The notes under the pieces: generated by a model | Databases searched by the model: none | Seen by the model: only the letters and a program-made list of their open reading frames with translations | Told to the model about the DNA's origin: nothing | Origin: Burkholderia sp. Bp9142 | Lineage (GTDB): Bacteria; Pseudomonadota; Gammaproteobacteria; Burkholderiales; Burkholderiaceae | Direction: 5' to 3' | Assembly: GCF_003853415.1 (NCBI RefSeq) | Contig: NZ_QTPP01000002.1 | Coordinates: 62,001-126,000, forward strand | DNA: 64,000 bases | Position numbers and translations under genes: made by a program | Shown: positions 16,814 to 27,098 of the stretch, one piece after another | How positions within the stretch are numbered: the stretch's first letter is position 1 | How the letters are laid out: the number at the start of each line of letters is the position of its first letter

Positions 16814-17552
16814 CAGCCTGATTTCAGCCATCGTTCACGTGCTTACGCTGGCGCCGCCTTCCGCGATCATCGGGGCACTTGCGGTGATCGCACTGATTGT
16901 CGCCGGCTGGCGGGGCGGCTTGCTCTGCGCGGCCGGCCTCGCGCTCTGTCTGGGGCTGGGAATGTGGGCGGCGACTGTCGAGACGCTCGCGGTGATCGCA
17001 CTGGCGGTCGTGTTTTCCGTGGTGACGGGCGTACCCGTCGGCGTTCTCCTTTCCAGAAGCGAAAAGCTCAGGATTGCCGCTCGTCCCGTGCTGGATGTCA
17101 TGCAGACGCTCCCGCCCTGGGTATACCTGGTGCCGGCGGTGATTCTGTTTGGACTTGGGGTTGTTCCCGCGTTGCTGTCCACGATCATCTACGGGATTCC
17201 GCCGATGGTCCGGCTTACCATTCTGGCAATGAGTCAGATTCCCGAGAGCCGTGTGGAACTGGGTCATGCCATGGGCGCAAGCAAGCGTTCGATCTTCTGG
17301 AAAATCGAATTGCCGTCAGCTATGCCGACGCTGCTGGTGGGCGTGAACCAGTGTGTCCTTTTCTCACTGGGCATGGTTGTTCTGGCGGGACTTGTCGGCG
17401 CAGGCGGGCTCGGCGCTGAAGTGACCCGTGGTCTTTCACGGATGGAGTTCGGACTTGGCATGCGCGCCAGTATCGCAATCGTGCTGCTCGCGATCGTGCT
17501 GGATCGCGTTTTCCGAGGTGCGTTCCCGAAAAGATTCCTGACACTGGCGTAA
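16710..17552 (+). CDS. ABC transporter permease 2, ProW/OpuAB type
   Basis: A 280-residue second permease with about six spans and its own coupling loop ESRVELGHAMGASKRSIFWKIELPSAMPTLLVGVNQ. It is clearly paralogous to permease 1 but diverged, so the importer probably uses a heterodimeric channel with one shared ATPase. The ATG at 16710 has GGAGC upstream and overlaps the end of permease 1 by 104 bases, which is long for an operon overlap. An alternative start slightly downstream is not excluded but would cut the N-terminus. Confidence 0.88.
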   Translation: MESLHVSPGAVVAPVLSYLNVHHHDAFVAVAAFFNSLISAIVHVLTLAPPSAIIGALAVIALIVAGWRGGLLCAAGLALCLGLGMWAATVETLAVIALAVVFSVVTGVPVGVLLSRSEKLRIAARPVLDVMQTLPPWVYLVPAVILFGLGVVPALLSTIIYGIPPMVRLTILAMSQIPESRVELGHAMGASKRSIFWKIELPSAMPTLLVGVNQCVLFSLGMVVLAGLVGAGGLGAEVTRGLSRMEFGLGMRASIAIVLLAIVLDRVFRGAFPKRFLTLA

Positions 17553-17643
17553 TCGGCGGCTGCGCGTATCACTGAGTCATACGTACCGGTTCATGAGAGC
17601 ACCATTCCGGCCTACGCTTTTCTCTCTTTAATCTCGTAAAGCT

Positions 17644-19119
17644 ATGCAAACCAAACTTTATATCGATGGTCAATGGGTCTCACCGGCACTCGGCGGAGAA
17701 CTGGACGTCGTTAATCCGGCGACCGGCAAGGTGTTTCACAAGGTTGCCGCGGGAACCGCACAGGACATCGATCGAGCCGTCAGGGCCGCACGCCGCACAT
17801 TTGATAGCGGCGCATGGTCGAAGTTGTCTGGCCGTGAGCGCGGGAGCTACCTTCAGAAATTCGCGGATGCGCTTCGTGCCCGGCAATCAGGAATGGCGGA
17901 GATTGAAGTTCGGGACAACGGCAAGCCGCGTCCCGAGGCGGAAATGGATCTCGGCGATTCGGCCGGTTGCTTCGAGTACTACGCGAAGCTCGCCGAGGAA
18001 TTCGACGAGAAGAGAAGTCAGCCGATCAGCGTGTCGGACGCACGCTTCAAGACGAAGGTGGTGCGCGAACCCCTGGGCGTCGTCGGGGCCATCATTCCGT
18101 GGAACTATCCGCTGTTGATGGCGGCATGGAAGGTCGCGCCGGCTCTCGCGGCTGGCTGCACGGTTGTTCTCAAGCCGGCAGAAGCTACGCCGTTGTCGGC
18201 GCTGGAATTGGCGGCGATCGCGGCAGAAATCGGGCTTCCGGCGGGTGTGCTGAATGTCGTTACCGGCTTCGGAGCGGACGCCGGTCAACCGCTTGTTGAT
18301 CATCCGCTTGTCGACAAGCTTGCTTTCACCGGTTCCGGAGCGGTTGGGTCCAAAATCATGGCGGCTGCCGCCAAGGACATCAAACGGGTCACGCTGGAGC
18401 TCGGGGGTAAGTCTCCGTTCATCGTCTTCGACGATAGCGATTTGGACAAGGCTGTCGAATGGGTCATGTTCGGAATTTTCTGGAATCAGGGGCAGGTTTG
18501 CTCCGCGACTTCCCGCGTGCTGGTGCAAGAGGCTTTGTACCCGCGATTCCTCGAGCGACTGGTCGAACAGGCGAAGAAGATCACCATCGGAGATGGTATG
18601 AAAGAGGGTGTGCTTCTCGGCCCGTTGGTGTCCGCGATCCAGCTCGAACGTGTGAGCGCCGCGGTTGAGAAGGCTCGCAGCGACGGTGCCCGCGTACTGA
18701 CTGGCGGCGGCCGGCCAGCAGGACTCGACGATGGTTACTTCTTCGAACCCACGGTTCTCGTCGACGTGCCACTCGATAGCAGCGCATGGACGGAAGAGAT
18801 TTTCGGACCGGTCGTGTGCGTGCGCCCGTTCAATACGGAGGAAGACGCCATCAGACTGGCCAACGATAGCCGGTTTGGGCTTGCTGCGGCGGTCATGACC
18901 AAGGACACAGCCCGCGCGGAGCGCGTGGCCGATGCGTTGCGCGCGGGCATTGTGTGGATCAACTGCTCGCAACCGGGTTTCCCCGAGGCACCGTGGGGCG
19001 GTTACAAGCAGTCGGGCATTGGACGCGAACTCGGGCCGTGGGGGCTGGAAAACTACCTTGAAACGAAGCAGGTTACTGCATACGGCGCGGAAGAGCCTTG
19101 GGGCTGGTACATCAAGTAA
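17644..19119 (+). CDS. Aldehyde dehydrogenase, betaine-aldehyde/aminoaldehyde type
   Basis: A 491-residue NAD(P)-dependent aldehyde dehydrogenase of normal length. Catalytic residues are visible: N154 (PWNYP), E252 (LELGGKS) and C286 (GQVCSATSR). The NQGQVCSATSR active-site context and the W-rich C-terminus are those of betaine-aldehyde and omega-aminoaldehyde dehydrogenases, so a charged or amino aldehyde is the likely substrate. It is the last gene of the operon, 91 bases after permease 2, with a weak ribosome site, and is followed by a hairpin. It would oxidise the aldehyde released by the upstream FAD oxidase or the lyase. Confidence 0.92.
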   Translation: MQTKLYIDGQWVSPALGGELDVVNPATGKVFHKVAAGTAQDIDRAVRAARRTFDSGAWSKLSGRERGSYLQKFADALRARQSGMAEIEVRDNGKPRPEAEMDLGDSAGCFEYYAKLAEEFDEKRSQPISVSDARFKTKVVREPLGVVGAIIPWNYPLLMAAWKVAPALAAGCTVVLKPAEATPLSALELAAIAAEIGLPAGVLNVVTGFGADAGQPLVDHPLVDKLAFTGSGAVGSKIMAAAAKDIKRVTLELGGKSPFIVFDDSDLDKAVEWVMFGIFWNQGQVCSATSRVLVQEALYPRFLERLVEQAKKITIGDGMKEGVLLGPLVSAIQLERVSAAVEKARSDGARVLTGGGRPAGLDDGYFFEPTVLVDVPLDSSAWTEEIFGPVVCVRPFNTEEDAIRLANDSRFGLAAAVMTKDTARAERVADALRAGIVWINCSQPGFPEAPWGGYKQSGIGRELGPWGLENYLETKQVTAYGAEEPWGWYIK

Positions 19120-19144
19120 TCGTGTACGTCACCGGGGGACGCCT

Positions 19145-19178
19145 GGGCCGCTGACTACTCATTCGAGTAGCGCGGCCC
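19145..19178 (+). terminator. Candidate terminator of the catabolic operon
   Basis: A two-part stem: GGGCCGC (19145-19151) with GCGGCCC (19172-19178), and inner CTACTC-ATTC-GAGTAG, starting 26 bases after the aldehyde dehydrogenase stop. The following T-run is poor (CTCGCCTT), so efficiency is uncertain. The rest of the 260-base gap to the TetR gene shows nothing else. Confidence 0.55.
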
Positions 19179-19378
19179 TCGCCTTAAGGCAGTCCTGTCA
19201 ATTGAAAGAACAGAACCCCGGTGCGCAACGTACCGAGTGACAACGTCTGGTTGCCACTCTTGCGCTGACCAACAGCAGAACCGCGTCGCCCCACGGGTTG
19301 GGTCGGAGCGCGGGAGATCGTGAGCCGTATGTGAACCGCTTGGGTTTTCTGGACAGAGCCGAGTGTTGGTGTTCGGCG

Positions 19379-20002
19379 TCAGCGTGCGCTGTCTTCTGTC
19401 TGAGGTGGGCCATATGCCGCCATGAATACGGCGACCGCGCGAGCGACGACCTCGGAAATCCTGGCATGGCCGATCTCGACCGCGACGCCCAGCAGACAAA
19501 ATTCCACGCATTCGGCCTCGTAGAGGGCATGAAGGTGGGCGGCGGCAATCTCGGGCTTGGCGCGCTTGAGCGTACCGGCTTCCATCGCTGCGTCGAGCGC
19601 GTTTGTCAACATGGTCCACCCGATCTTGGGTCCGCGTTGGTAAAACGCGCGCCCCAAGTCGGAGCGATCACCTTCGCCGATCGCGAGGCGTCTGATCGAG
19701 AGCGCGGAGGGGCGCAGGATCGCGTTCAGGTAGTGCTCGCCGAACACGGTCAGCTTGTCGGCGATGGGGCCGGACGAATTCAGTTGCGCGAATGCCGCGC
19801 GGATCTCGTCCGCGGCCGTGCCGCTCATGATCTCCGCGAACATCTCCTCCTTCGATCTGAAGTAGTTGTACAGCGTCGCCTTGGACGAGCCCGAACGCGC
19901 GGCAATGTCCGACATCGAGGCCTGGTGGAAGCCGACCTCCTTGAATGTCTGGAACGCAGCGTCGATGATCGCCTGCCGCTTTTCTTCAGTCTTCTTGCGC
20001 AT
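19379..20002 (-). CDS. TetR-family transcriptional regulator 1
   Basis: A 207-residue repressor with an N-terminal TetR HTH (KRQAIIDAAFQTFKEVGFHQASMSDIAARSGSSKATLYNYFRSKEEMF) and an unclassified helical ligand domain. CAGGAAG precedes the ATG. It lies 97 bases downstream of regulator 2 on the same strand, at the end of the efflux operon, and its target is not evident. It may control the efflux genes together with regulator 2 or an unrelated locus. Confidence 0.88.
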   Translation of the reverse strand: MRKKTEEKRQAIIDAAFQTFKEVGFHQASMSDIAARSGSSKATLYNYFRSKEEMFAEIMSGTAADEIRAAFAQLNSSGPIADKLTVFGEHYLNAILRPSALSIRRLAIGEGDRSDLGRAFYQRGPKIGWTMLTNALDAAMEAGTLKRAKPEIAAAHLHALYEAECVEFCLLGVAVEIGHARISEVVARAVAVFMAAYGPPQTEDSAR

Positions 20003-20099
20003 GCATGCTTCCTGAACCTGCGCCGCACCAGTGCGGCAAAACGAGAGTGTATGTCATCGGATGCGCACGGAGGGCGACCACCAATGGCGCGTGCGCGTG

Positions 20100-20735
20100 T
20101 CAGGCGGTTTCGATCGCCTCGTTGGGGGCGGCTATCCCGGCAAAGAAGAGCTGCAGGCATTGCCGGATGTCGACGCGTGTATCGTGCGCCAGCTTGCTTG
20201 CGTGGTCCGACAGCATTCCGACTCCGACCACGTGCAGGCAGCGCGCCGCGGCCACCGGCGCAATGCCCCGGCGCAGTTGCCCCCGTTCTCTCGCGATGAC
20301 CATCACCCGGCACAGATCGGTCAGCGCGTTGACCTGCATGCGCATCGTCGGCTCAATCACGGCCGTCGGCCACGTCGGGCAACCCGCTTCGCGCAGCATC
20401 AGTGTGAGCACCGGCCATTGCGTCGGGTCTTGCAGGCAGCGCGTCATCTGCGTGTGCAACTGGGCTTGCAAGTGCCGCAGCGGCTGGGCGTGCGCCGGAT
20501 AGGCCGACAGCGCGTCGCCGATGGCGAGCGGCCAGTGCACGCTGTCCACGATCGCCGCCACCAATGCGGGCTTGCCGGAGAAATGCCCGTATACGGCTCC
20601 GCGCGTGACGCCGGCGCGAGCCGCCACTTCCTCCAGCGTCGCGTGACGCACGCCGCGCTCGCAGAACACTTCGATGGCAGCCTTGATCACGCGAGCGCGC
20701 GTCTGCGCGGCACCGGCTTTTGTTTGTCTTGCCAC
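20100..20735 (-). CDS. TetR-family regulator of the RND pump (AcrR/TtgR type)
   Basis: A 211-residue repressor with an HTH of the AcrR/TtgR group (RVIKAAIEVFCERGVRHATLEEVAARAGVTRGAVYGHFSGK). The start is a GTG at 20735 with AGGAG five bases upstream, giving MARQTKAG, which is typical of the group. The 20-codon upstream extension overlaps the outer-membrane gene and is unlikely. It is the fourth gene of the pump operon rather than divergent from it, so pump and repressor are made together and form a feedback loop, probably through the palindrome at 26703-26727. Confidence 0.88.
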   Translation of the reverse strand: MARQTKAGAAQTRARVIKAAIEVFCERGVRHATLEEVAARAGVTRGAVYGHFSGKPALVAAIVDSVHWPLAIGDALSAYPAHAQPLRHLQAQLHTQMTRCLQDPTQWPVLTLMLREAGCPTWPTAVIEPTMRMQVNALTDLCRVMVIARERGQLRRGIAPVAAARCLHVVGVGMLSDHASKLAHDTRVDIRQCLQLFFAGIAAPNEAIETA

Positions 20736-20757
20736 CCATGCTCCTGTCCGCGGCACA

Positions 20758-22242
20758 TCAGGAATGCGTCGCGAGCGGGGCCGTTGCGGGCGCAACGCTC
20801 GTGTTGGTGGTCTCGACCCAGCCCCCGCCCAGCGTCTTGTAGAAGGTCGCCAGGTTGGTGAAGCGCGACAGGCGCGTATTGATCAGGTTCTGCTGCGCCG
20901 TGTAGAGCGAGCGCTGCGCATCGAGCACGTTCAGGTAGCTGTCCACGCCGCGCCTGAAGCGCGCGGTCGCAAGCTGGTAGCTGTCGGCGGTGGCGTCGAC
21001 CAGCGATTGCTGCGCTTCGAGCTGGCGGCCCAGCGTGCCGCGCTGGGCCAGCGCGTCGGACACTTCGCGGAACGCGGTCTGGATGGCCTTCTCGTACTGT
21101 GCCAGCGAGATATCGCGGCTCGTTCTGGCGATGTCAAGGTTGGCGCGGTTGGCGCCGCCATCGAAGATCGGCAACGTGATCTGCGGCCCGAAGTTCCAGA
21201 TGCCCGAGCCGCCCTTGAACAGGCCGGACAGGCTGGCACTGGAGCTGCCGGCCGTGGCGGTCAGGCTGATGGTCGGGAAGAATGCCGCGCGCGCGGCCCC
21301 GATGTTCGCGTTGGCGGCCTTCAGGTCGTGCTCGGCCTGCAGGATGTCGGGCCGGCGCTGCAGCAGGTCGGACGGCAGGCCTGCAGGGATGGTCGCCAGC
21401 ACGCTGGCGTTGGCGGCGGCGGTGTCGGGCAGCGACCTGGGCAGCAGTTCGTCGGGCACGCCGGCGCCCACCAGCAGCACCAGCGCGTTGCGGTCCTGCG
21501 CCACCTGCGCGGTGTAGCGCTCCACGTCCACACGCGCCGAGTCGACGCTGGTCTGCGACTGGCGCAGCGTCAGCCGTGAAGCCGTGCCCAGCTCGTAGCT
21601 GCGCTGGTTCAGGCGGTAGGTGTCGCTCTGGCTGGCGAGGGTGTCCTGCGCGAGCCTGAGCAGGTCCTGGTCGGCGGCCAGCGTCAGGTAGGCGGTGGCG
21701 ATCTCGGCGATCAGGCTGATCTGGCTGCTGCGGCGCGCCTCTGCGGTGGAGAAGTACTCCTCGAGCGCCTGCTCGTTGAGGCTGCGTACGCGGCCGAACA
21801 GGTCCAGTTCATACGCGCTGAAGCCCAGCGTGGCGCTGTACGTATGGGACACCAGCGGCTGCCCGGTGCTCGACAGGTCGGCCGGCGTGCGGCTGGCGCT
21901 CTCGCTGCCGCTGGCTTTGACGGTGGGGAACAGCGCGGCGTCCTGCACGCGATACTGCGCGCGCGCCTTCTCGATGTTGAGGATGGCCACGCGCAGGTCG
22001 CGGTTGTTGGCGAGCGCCATGTCGATCACGCGCTGCAGCGACGGATCGGTGAACACGTCGCGCCAGCCAATCTCGGCCACCGGCGTGGACGCCTGGGCGC
22101 CCCCGGCGGCCTCGGCACCGGACGCGCCGGCGAAGGCGGCCGGCACCGGTGCGGCGGGGCGCTGGTATGCGGGCATCAGGGTGCAACCGGCCAGCATGGC
22201 TGCCAGCGCGAGCGCGGCCGGAGAAAAGGGGAAGCGGGTCAT
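20758..22242 (-). CDS. RND efflux outer-membrane channel lipoprotein (OprM/NodT family)
   Basis: A 494-residue lipoprotein with a signal peptide ending in the lipobox LAGC (C20). It has two repeated outer-membrane-efflux domains, recognisable by the paired helical hairpins ([22 protein letters not shown] and [18 protein letters not shown]). It forms the trimeric beta-barrel/alpha-tunnel through which the pump expels substrates. It starts 11 bases after the inner-membrane pump gene. Confidence 0.93.
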   Translation of the reverse strand: MTRFPFSPAALALAAMLAGCTLMPAYQRPAAPVPAAFAGASGAEAAGGAQASTPVAEIGWRDVFTDPSLQRVIDMALANNRDLRVAILNIEKARAQYRVQDAALFPTVKASGSESASRTPADLSSTGQPLVSHTYSATLGFSAYELDLFGRVRSLNEQALEEYFSTAEARRSSQISLIAEIATAYLTLAADQDLLRLAQDTLASQSDTYRLNQRSYELGTASRLTLRQSQTSVDSARVDVERYTAQVAQDRNALVLLVGAGVPDELLPRSLPDTAAANASVLATIPAGLPSDLLQRRPDILQAEHDLKAANANIGAARAAFFPTISLTATAGSSSASLSGLFKGGSGIWNFGPQITLPIFDGGANRANLDIARTSRDISLAQYEKAIQTAFREVSDALAQRGTLGRQLEAQQSLVDATADSYQLATARFRRGVDSYLNVLDAQRSLYTAQQNLINTRLSRFTNLATFYKTLGGGWVETTNTSVAPATAPLATHS

Positions 22243-22253
22243 GTCTGGAATCC

Positions 22254-25200
22254 TTAGGAAACGGCCGTGTCGGCCGATTGTTCAGCGGGGGCCAGCATGG
22301 CCGGCCGACGCTGGAACAGCCTGCGCACCAGCACGAAGAACAGCGGCACGAAGAAGATGGCGAGCACCGTGCCCGTGAGCATGCCGCCAATCACGGCGGT
22401 GCCCAGCGCGTGCTGCGCGCCGGCGCCGGCGCCCGTGCCCATCACCATTGGCACGACGCCGAGGATGAACGCCAGCGAAGTCATCAGGATCGGGCGCAGG
22501 CGCATGCGCACCGCGGCCATCGCCGCTTCGACCAGGCTCTTCCCGTGCTCGTTGAGCTCCTTCGCGAATTCCACGATCAGGATCGCGTTCTTGCAGGCCA
22601 GGCCGATGGTGGTCAGCAGGCCCACCTGAAAGTACACGTCGTTCATCTTCCAGGTCAGGATCGCGCCGAGCAGCGCGCCCAGCACGCCCAGCGGCACGAC
22701 CATGATCACCGAGAAGGGGATCGCCCAGCTTTCGTACAGCGCGGCCAGACACAGGAACACGATCAGGATCGACAGCGTGTAGAGCAGGGTGGTCTGCCCG
22801 GTGGAGGCCTTTTCCTGCAGCGACAGCCCGGTCCAGGAATAACCGATGCCGGGCGGCAGCTTGGCCACCGCGGCCTCGACGATCGCCAGCGCTTCGCCGC
22901 TGGACGCGCTGCCCGGCATCGCCATGCCGAGGATTTCCAGCGACGGCACGCCGTTGTAGCGCTCCAGCCGCGGCGAGCCCGAGCTCCAGTCCACCTTGGC
23001 GAACGCGGTGAACGGCACCATGGTGCCGGCGCTATTGCGCACGTACCACTTGTCGACGTCCGCCGGGTTCATGCGGAACGGCGCATCGGCCTGCAGCATG
23101 ACCTTCTTGACGCGGCCCCGATCGATGAAATCGTTGACGTAGCTGCTGCCCCACGCGGTGGCGAGCGTGTTGTTGATGTCGGAGACGGACACGCCGAGCG
23201 TCTCCGCCTTGTGCGCATCGATCTGCAATTGAAACTCGGGCGTGTCTTCCTGCCCGTTGGGGCGCACGGCCACCAGGCGCTTGTCCTGCGAGAGCGCGCC
23301 CAGCAACTGGTTGCGGGCCTGCATCAGCGCCGCGTGGCCGAGGTTGGCGCGGTCCTGCAGCATCAGGTCGAAGCCAGTGGCGTTGCCGAGCTCCGCCACG
23401 GCGGGCGGCGCAAACGCGAACACGCGCGCGTCGCGCAGGGTGGCGAAGAAACCGAAGGCCTTCGCCACGACGCCGTTGACGCTGAGCGCGTCGCCCTTGC
23501 GTTCGTCCCACGGGCGCAGCTTGACGAACGCGAAGCCCATGTTCTGGCCGCTGCCGGCGAAGCTGAAGCCGGCCACCGAGAACACCCCCGACACCGCTTC
23601 TTTCTGGTCGACGAGGAAATGATGCTCGACCTGGCGGAGCACGTCCTCCGTGCGCGCGTGGGTGGCGCCCGGCGGCAGTTGCGCCAGCACGAACAGCGAG
23701 CCTTGGTCCTCATCGGGCAGGAAGCCGACCGGCAGCTTCATGAAGCCGACGACCACCAACGCAAACAGTACGCCGTACACGAGCATGTAACGCCGGCCCT
23801 TGCCCAGCATATGGCGCACGATGCCCTGATAGCGGCGGTTGCCCCGGTCGAACGTGCGGTTGAACCAGCCGAAGAAACCGGTCGTGACCTGCGCATGGCC
23901 TTTTTCGACGGGCTTGAGCAAGGTCGCGCACAGCGCGGGCGTCAGCACCAGCGCCACCAGCACCGACAGCGTCATCGCCGACACGATCGTGATCGAGAAC
24001 TGCCGGTAGATCACGCCGGTGGAACCATTGAAGAAGGCCATCGGCACGAACACCGCGGCCAGCACCAGCGCCACGCCGACCAGTGCGCCCGTGATCTGCC
24101 CCATCGACTTGCGCGTGGCCTCCTTGGGCGAGAGGCCTTCCTCGCTCATCACCCGCTCGACGTTCTCCACCACCACGATCGCGTCGTCGACCAGCAGGCC
24201 GATCGCCAGCACCATCGCGAACATCGTCAGCGTGTTGATCGTGAAGCCGAACGCGGCCAGCACGCCGAACGTGCCGAGCAGCACCACGGGCACCGCGATG
24301 GTGGGAATCAGCGTGGCGCGGAAGTTCTGCAGGAACAGGTACATCACCAGAAACACCAGCACGATCGCCTCGACCAGCGTGCGCACCACCTCTTCGATCG
24401 AGATGCGCACGAACGGCGTGGTGTCATAGGGCTTCTGCACCTTCATGCCTGGCGGGAAGAAGTGCTCCAGCTCGGCCATGCGGGCGTCGACGGCCTTCAC
24501 GGTATCGAGCGCGTTGGCGCCGGTGGCCAGCTTGATGGCCAGGCCCGCGGCGGGCTTGCCGTTGTAGTGGGCGACGGTGTTGTAGCTCTCGCTGCCCAGC
24601 TCGATGCGGGCCACGTCGCGCAGGCGCACCTGCGAGCCGTCGGTCTGCGTGCGCAACAGGATGTTGCCGAATTCCTCGGGGGTCTTCAGGCGCGTCTGTG
24701 ACGTGATGGTGGCGTTGATCTGCTGGTCGCCGAGCGCCGGCAGCGCGCCGAGCTGGCCGGCCGACACCTGCGCGTTCTGGGTCTGGATCGCGCTCTTCAC
24801 GTCCAGCGGCGTGAGGCTGAAGTTCGACAGCTTGTTCGGGTCCAGCCAGATGCGCATCGCGTACTGCGAGCCGAACAGCGTGGTGTCGCCCACGCCTTCC
24901 ACCCGGCTGATCGCGTCCTGCACGTTGGCGGCCACGTAGTCGGAGAGGTCGGAGCCGTTCATGCTGCCGTCTTCGGACGTGAACGCCAGCACGTTCAGGA
25001 AGTTGGTGGCGGACTTGGCGACCTGCACGCCTTGCTGCTGTACCTCCTGCGGCAACAGCGGGGTGGCCAGCGCGAGCTTGTTCTGCACCTGCACCTGCGC
25101 GGTATCCGGGTCGGTGCCGTTCTCGAAGGTCAGCGTGATCGTGGCCGTGCCGGACGATTCGCTGGTCGATGCCATGTAGCTCAGGTGGTCCAGCCCCTTC

Positions 25201-25406
25201 ATCTTCTGTTCGATGATCTGGGTGACCGTGTCTTCCAGCGTCTTGGCCGATGCGCCCGGATAGGTGGCCGTGATGGCGACGGCCGGGGGCGCGATGCTCG
25301 GGTACTGCGCGATTGGCAGCGTCGCGATGGACAGCGCGCCGGCCAGCATCACGATGATGGCGAGAACCCACGCAAAGATGGGGCGGTCGATGAAAAAGCG
25401 TGCCAT
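22254..25406 (-). CDS. RND multidrug efflux pump, inner-membrane subunit (AcrB/MexB, HAE-1)
   Basis: A 1050-residue proton antiporter of full family length. TM1 starts at once ([20 protein letters not shown]). The proton-relay aspartates are in [17 protein letters not shown], and the matching lysine is in [24 protein letters not shown] and the porter-domain repeats are intact. It is a hydrophobic-amphiphilic drug exporter that works with the neighbouring adaptor and outer-membrane channel. Fifteen bases separate it from the adaptor gene. No frameshift or missing relay residue was seen, so the pump should be functional. Confidence 0.95.
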   Translation of the reverse strand: MARFFIDRPIFAWVLAIIVMLAGALSIATLPIAQYPSIAPPAVAITATYPGASAKTLEDTVTQIIEQKMKGLDHLSYMASTSESSGTATITLTFENGTDPDTAQVQVQNKLALATPLLPQEVQQQGVQVAKSATNFLNVLAFTSEDGSMNGSDLSDYVAANVQDAISRVEGVGDTTLFGSQYAMRIWLDPNKLSNFSLTPLDVKSAIQTQNAQVSAGQLGALPALGDQQINATITSQTRLKTPEEFGNILLRTQTDGSQVRLRDVARIELGSESYNTVAHYNGKPAAGLAIKLATGANALDTVKAVDARMAELEHFFPPGMKVQKPYDTTPFVRISIEEVVRTLVEAIVLVFLVMYLFLQNFRATLIPTIAVPVVLLGTFGVLAAFGFTINTLTMFAMVLAIGLLVDDAIVVVENVERVMSEEGLSPKEATRKSMGQITGALVGVALVLAAVFVPMAFFNGSTGVIYRQFSITIVSAMTLSVLVALVLTPALCATLLKPVEKGHAQVTTGFFGWFNRTFDRGNRRYQGIVRHMLGKGRRYMLVYGVLFALVVVGFMKLPVGFLPDEDQGSLFVLAQLPPGATHARTEDVLRQVEHHFLVDQKEAVSGVFSVAGFSFAGSGQNMGFAFVKLRPWDERKGDALSVNGVVAKAFGFFATLRDARVFAFAPPAVAELGNATGFDLMLQDRANLGHAALMQARNQLLGALSQDKRLVAVRPNGQEDTPEFQLQIDAHKAETLGVSVSDINNTLATAWGSSYVNDFIDRGRVKKVMLQADAPFRMNPADVDKWYVRNSAGTMVPFTAFAKVDWSSGSPRLERYNGVPSLEILGMAMPGSASSGEALAIVEAAVAKLPPGIGYSWTGLSLQEKASTGQTTLLYTLSILIVFLCLAALYESWAIPFSVIMVVPLGVLGALLGAILTWKMNDVYFQVGLLTTIGLACKNAILIVEFAKELNEHGKSLVEAAMAAVRMRLRPILMTSLAFILGVVPMVMGTGAGAGAQHALGTAVIGGMLTGTVLAIFFVPLFFVLVRRLFQRRPAMLAPAEQSADTAVS

Positions 25407-25421
25407 GGTGGAGTTCCGGGA

Positions 25422-26663
25422 TCAGTTGGCGGCGACTGCGGTCTGCTTGACGGGCGACGGTGCGGCCACCTGCGAGGCCGGCGTCGCGTGGGGCGCAGCC
25501 GGACTCCGCGTGGCCGTTTTGGCCGTCCACGGCGTGGTCTTGACCTCGGCGCCCGGCGTCGCGCGTGGCAGGCCGTCCACCATCAGTTGGTCGCCGGCTT
25601 GCAGGCCGCTGCGCACCAGCCACTGGTCACCCACCGCGCGCTCGGTCTCGAGTGCGCGGCGCTGCAGCTTGTGCTCGCCGCTCACCACATACGCGAACGG
25701 CTTGCCGGTGCTGTCGCGCGCCACGGCCTGCTGCGGCACCAGCAGCGCGTCGTCCTTCACACCTTCCTGCAGCACGGCGCGTACGTACATGCCGGGCAGC
25801 AACGCGGCGTTCGGGTTGGGAAACACCGCGCGCAACGTCACCGAGCCGGTGTTCTGGTCCACCGTCACGTCGGAGAACTCGAGCTTGCCTTCGAGCGGAT
25901 ACGCGCTGCCGTCTTCCATCAGCAGGCGCACGGCGGCCGCGTTCGCGCCGCTCTTTTGCAGGTCGCCGCGGGCCATGGCCTGACGCAGGCGCAGCAGTGC
26001 GGCGCTGGGCTGCGTCACGTCGACATAGATCGGGTCGAGCTGCTGGATCGTGGCCAGCGAGGTCGTCTGGTTGGCCGTGACAAGCGCGCCCGGCGTCACG
26101 CTTGACTTGCCGATGCGCCCCGAGATCGGCGCATCCACGCGGGCGTAGGCGAGGTTGATGCGGCTGGTTTCCACATTCGCGCGGGCGGCGGCCACATCGG
26201 CTTCGCCCTGGGCCAATGCGGCATCGGCGTCATCGTAATCCTGCTGGCTGACCGCCTGGATCGCCACCAGCTCCTTGTAGCGCTCGGCCTTCAGGCGTGT
26301 GGTCTTGAGGTTGGCCCGGGCCTTGGCCAGTGCGGCCACATTGCTGTCGTAGGTGGCCTGGTAGGTGGCCGGGTCGATCTGGTACAGCGGGTCACCAGCC
26401 TTGACGTCGCCGCCTTCGCGGAACTTGCGTGCCTTGACGATGCCGCTGACCTGCGGTCGCACGTCGGCGATCAGGAACGGGACGGTGCGCCCGGGCAGTT
26501 CAGTGTCGAGCACCACGCGCTGCGGCTGGACGGTCATCACGCCGACCACCGGCGTGCCTTCCGCAGGGGGCGGGCCGCCCGGTGCCTTACCGCAGGCAGC
26601 AAGCAGGACGGCGGCCGCAACCGCGGCAAGAAGGGGCGACAGAACGTGCGGGGTGAGGCGCAT
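25422..26663 (-). CDS. RND efflux periplasmic adaptor lipoprotein (AcrA/MexA family)
   Basis: A 413-residue membrane-fusion protein with a lipoprotein signal (LLAACGK, C24). A lipoyl half-motif (RPQVSGIVKARKFREGGDVKAGDPLYQID) is followed by a coiled-coil hairpin of about residues 95-175, the second lipoyl half and the beta-barrel domain. The C-terminus is long and Ala/Pro/Thr rich. The ATG at 26663 has AGGAA seven bases upstream, favouring it over the longer frame from 26693. It is the first gene of the operon. Confidence 0.93.
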   Translation of the reverse strand: MRLTPHVLSPLLAAVAAAVLLAACGKAPGGPPPAEGTPVVGVMTVQPQRVVLDTELPGRTVPFLIADVRPQVSGIVKARKFREGGDVKAGDPLYQIDPATYQATYDSNVAALAKARANLKTTRLKAERYKELVAIQAVSQQDYDDADAALAQGEADVAAARANVETSRINLAYARVDAPISGRIGKSSVTPGALVTANQTTSLATIQQLDPIYVDVTQPSAALLRLRQAMARGDLQKSGANAAAVRLLMEDGSAYPLEGKLEFSDVTVDQNTGSVTLRAVFPNPNAALLPGMYVRAVLQEGVKDDALLVPQQAVARDSTGKPFAYVVSGEHKLQRRALETERAVGDQWLVRSGLQAGDQLMVDGLPRATPGAEVKTTPWTAKTATRSPAAPHATPASQVAAPSPVKQTAVAAN

Positions 26664-26702
26664 GGCGGGTTCCTGAACAAAAAATTGACGCAAACACTCA
26701 TA

Positions 26703-26727
26703 ACTAAACCAAACGGTTCGGTATAGT
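26703..26727. promoter_or_regulatory. TetR-type operator in the efflux promoter
   Basis: A 25-bp inverted repeat with 12-base arms, ACTAAACCAAAC and GTTCGGTATAGT around a central G; the arms match at 10 of 12 positions. It covers the -10 hexamer of the leftward promoter. Size and position fit a TetR/AcrR-family repressor site. Confidence 0.7.
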
Positions 26728-26751
26728 ATTTGGGTGTTTTTTGCTCGTCAA
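26723..26751 (-). promoter_or_regulatory. Promoter of the RND efflux operon
   Basis: Read leftward: TTGACG (26751-26746), a 17-base spacer, TACTAT (26728-26723). Both hexamers are near consensus, and the adaptor start lies about 60 bases downstream. The 27-28 kb side of this gap (26752-27098) shows no other clear signal. Confidence 0.7.
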
Positions 26752-27098
26752 TGGAAAACTGAACTCACTGGTTTGGAAATGGACTGTTGACGGGAGCCGG
26801 CCTTCTACGGCGCCATGTCGGAAGGCGCAGACTTCGTGAATTTCCTCAGATTATTGGCGCAAGGGTCGCTGCGGCGTTTCGACCGTTTTTTTGCGGCAGA
26901 CTTTGATGTCTCCCAATACCGATTCAGTCGGATCCTCAATGAATCGCGGCGGAAAAAATCGGAGGCCGGCGATCCGGCGTCGCGTAGAGTAGAGCATCGG
27001 CCGCCGCGCGGCTTCCTCCCGGTCACTTCCCGGCCATTCGGGACGGAGCGCCGCCACCACGCGGCCCGCCATTCCATTCCGGTTCCAGGAGACCTCGC

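Noticed and set aside
13816..17552. Possible osmoprotectant uptake (ProU/OpuA) system
   Set aside because: The importer is of that family, but its place among catabolic genes and its GntR-type promoter argue for nutrient uptake, not osmoregulation.
8369..19200. Integrated element with attachment sites
   Set aside because: No integrase, tRNA target or matching end repeats were found; the direct repeats at 8564 have no copy near 19.2 kb.
26815..27098. Plus-strand frame starting MSEGADFVNFLRLL before the amidase
   Set aside because: No ribosome site, and it runs into the amidase gene out of frame; I could not link it to any family.
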